36,741 nt of DNA from the IMG/VR virus record IMGVR_UViG_3300018018_000452, positions 1 to 36,741 of that record; one strand, given 5' to 3'. The translations under genes and the position numbers were made by a program. This document shows, piece by piece, positions 36,550 through 36,741 of the stretch; the stretch's first letter is position 1; each line of letters opens with the position of its first letter. The notes beneath the pieces are model-generated. The model was given only the letters and a program-made list of their open reading frames with translations. It ran no database searches and was not told the DNA's origin. The DNA is from a virus.

Positions 36550-36741
36550 CTAACCGTGAAACCACCAGGCGCCCAAGCATCCGATGATGCCGAGTAATAA
36601 ACCAAAGACAAGGCAGGCGACCGCGGCCGCCGTATTATGTTTGGAAGAATATACAACCCCGATAATCAATAAAATCATGGCAATCAATTTGAGGAATTTC
36701 CAGAGTTTGCCGGTCTTTTCAATCGTTTGAGTTTTTCTCAT
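36550..36741 (-). CDS. Small membrane protein, minus strand (at window edge)
   Basis: 63 residues; the ATG complement is the last three bases of the window, so no upstream signal is visible and it could be longer. A basic N-terminus (MRKTQTIEKTGKLWKFLKL) is followed by two membrane helices (IAMILLIIGVVY; AAVACLVFGLLLGIIGCLGA). It shows no similarity I can name to its partner at 36321-36521, beyond architecture. Confidence 0.55.
   Translation of the reverse strand: MRKTQTIEKTGKLWKFLKLIAMILLIIGVVYSSKHNTAAAVACLVFGLLLGIIGCLGAWWFHG

Noticed and set aside
1-36741. Integrase, CI-type repressor, tRNA genes or attachment-site repeats
   Set aside because: I looked for tyrosine or serine recombinase motifs, a helix-turn-helix repressor divergent from the early genes, cloverleaf tRNAs and matching end repeats and saw none.

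Overview
The window reads as an almost complete genome, or prophage, of a tailed phage with a long non-contractile (siphovirus-type) tail and lambda-like head genes. All convincing genes lie on the + strand except two small membrane-protein genes at the right edge. I see no integrase, CI-type repressor, DNA polymerase, helicase or tRNA, so lifestyle and replication mode stay open. The host is most likely a planctomycete (Phycisphaerae-like). This is inference from three things: FN3 plus LamG secreted-protein architecture (23230-24777), Cys-rich and carboxypeptidase-regulatory-like surface proteins, and word-like intergenic repeats of a kind I associate with such genomes.

Layout. 1-5066: small membrane protein, zinc-ribbon peptide, lysozyme-like endolysin, HNH endonuclease, winged-helix protein, a run of tiny unknown genes, a lipoprotein and a holin-like protein. 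5225-12301: probable replication initiator, then a DNA-processing block made of a C5-cytosine methyltransferase, an MmcB-like PD-(D/E)XK protein, a ParB-domain/beta-class methyltransferase and an SPL-like radical SAM enzyme. A strongly structured non-coding stretch (8618-8764) sits inside this block. 12308-15976: small and large (GpA-type) terminase and zinc-ribbon protein. 16252-22796: gpW-like protein, portal, KPNEH-type capsid-associated protein, S49 capsid protease with a nested scaffold start, decoration protein fused to a beta-helix, and major capsid protein. 22966-26446: an AT-richer block of four proteins with membrane anchors or signal peptides, unusual inside a virion operon. 26487-31793: head-tail stopper, gpZ-like protein, tail terminator, tail tube, tail assembly chaperone with a -1 frameshift into its second ORF, and tape measure. 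31842-36385: tail tip, spike and fibre proteins; an AT-rich segment at about 34150-36112 looks like a swapped-in receptor-binding module.

The strongest undescribed signal is a leader-like RNA element of about 100 nt present three times (16109-16205, 21594-21701, 28350-28445). Each copy is in front of a key structural unit: gpW/portal, major capsid protein, tail tube. The copies share an AAAAGTRAATA box, an invariant CTGATCAC, a GGCGG box and an intrinsic-terminator hairpin. CTGATCAC-to-hairpin spacing is nearly fixed (33-34 nt) and the stem shows compensatory changes. It looks like a phage-encoded attenuator or antiterminator system for late genes.

A second theme is a set of short repeat families (GAACACA, ATTTATGATTT, GGTAATT, AACAATG and TAAGAAAATTAAAA types). 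They sit at gene junctions, often supply the ribosome binding site, start or stop codon, and in several places are translated as part of proteins, including the small terminase.
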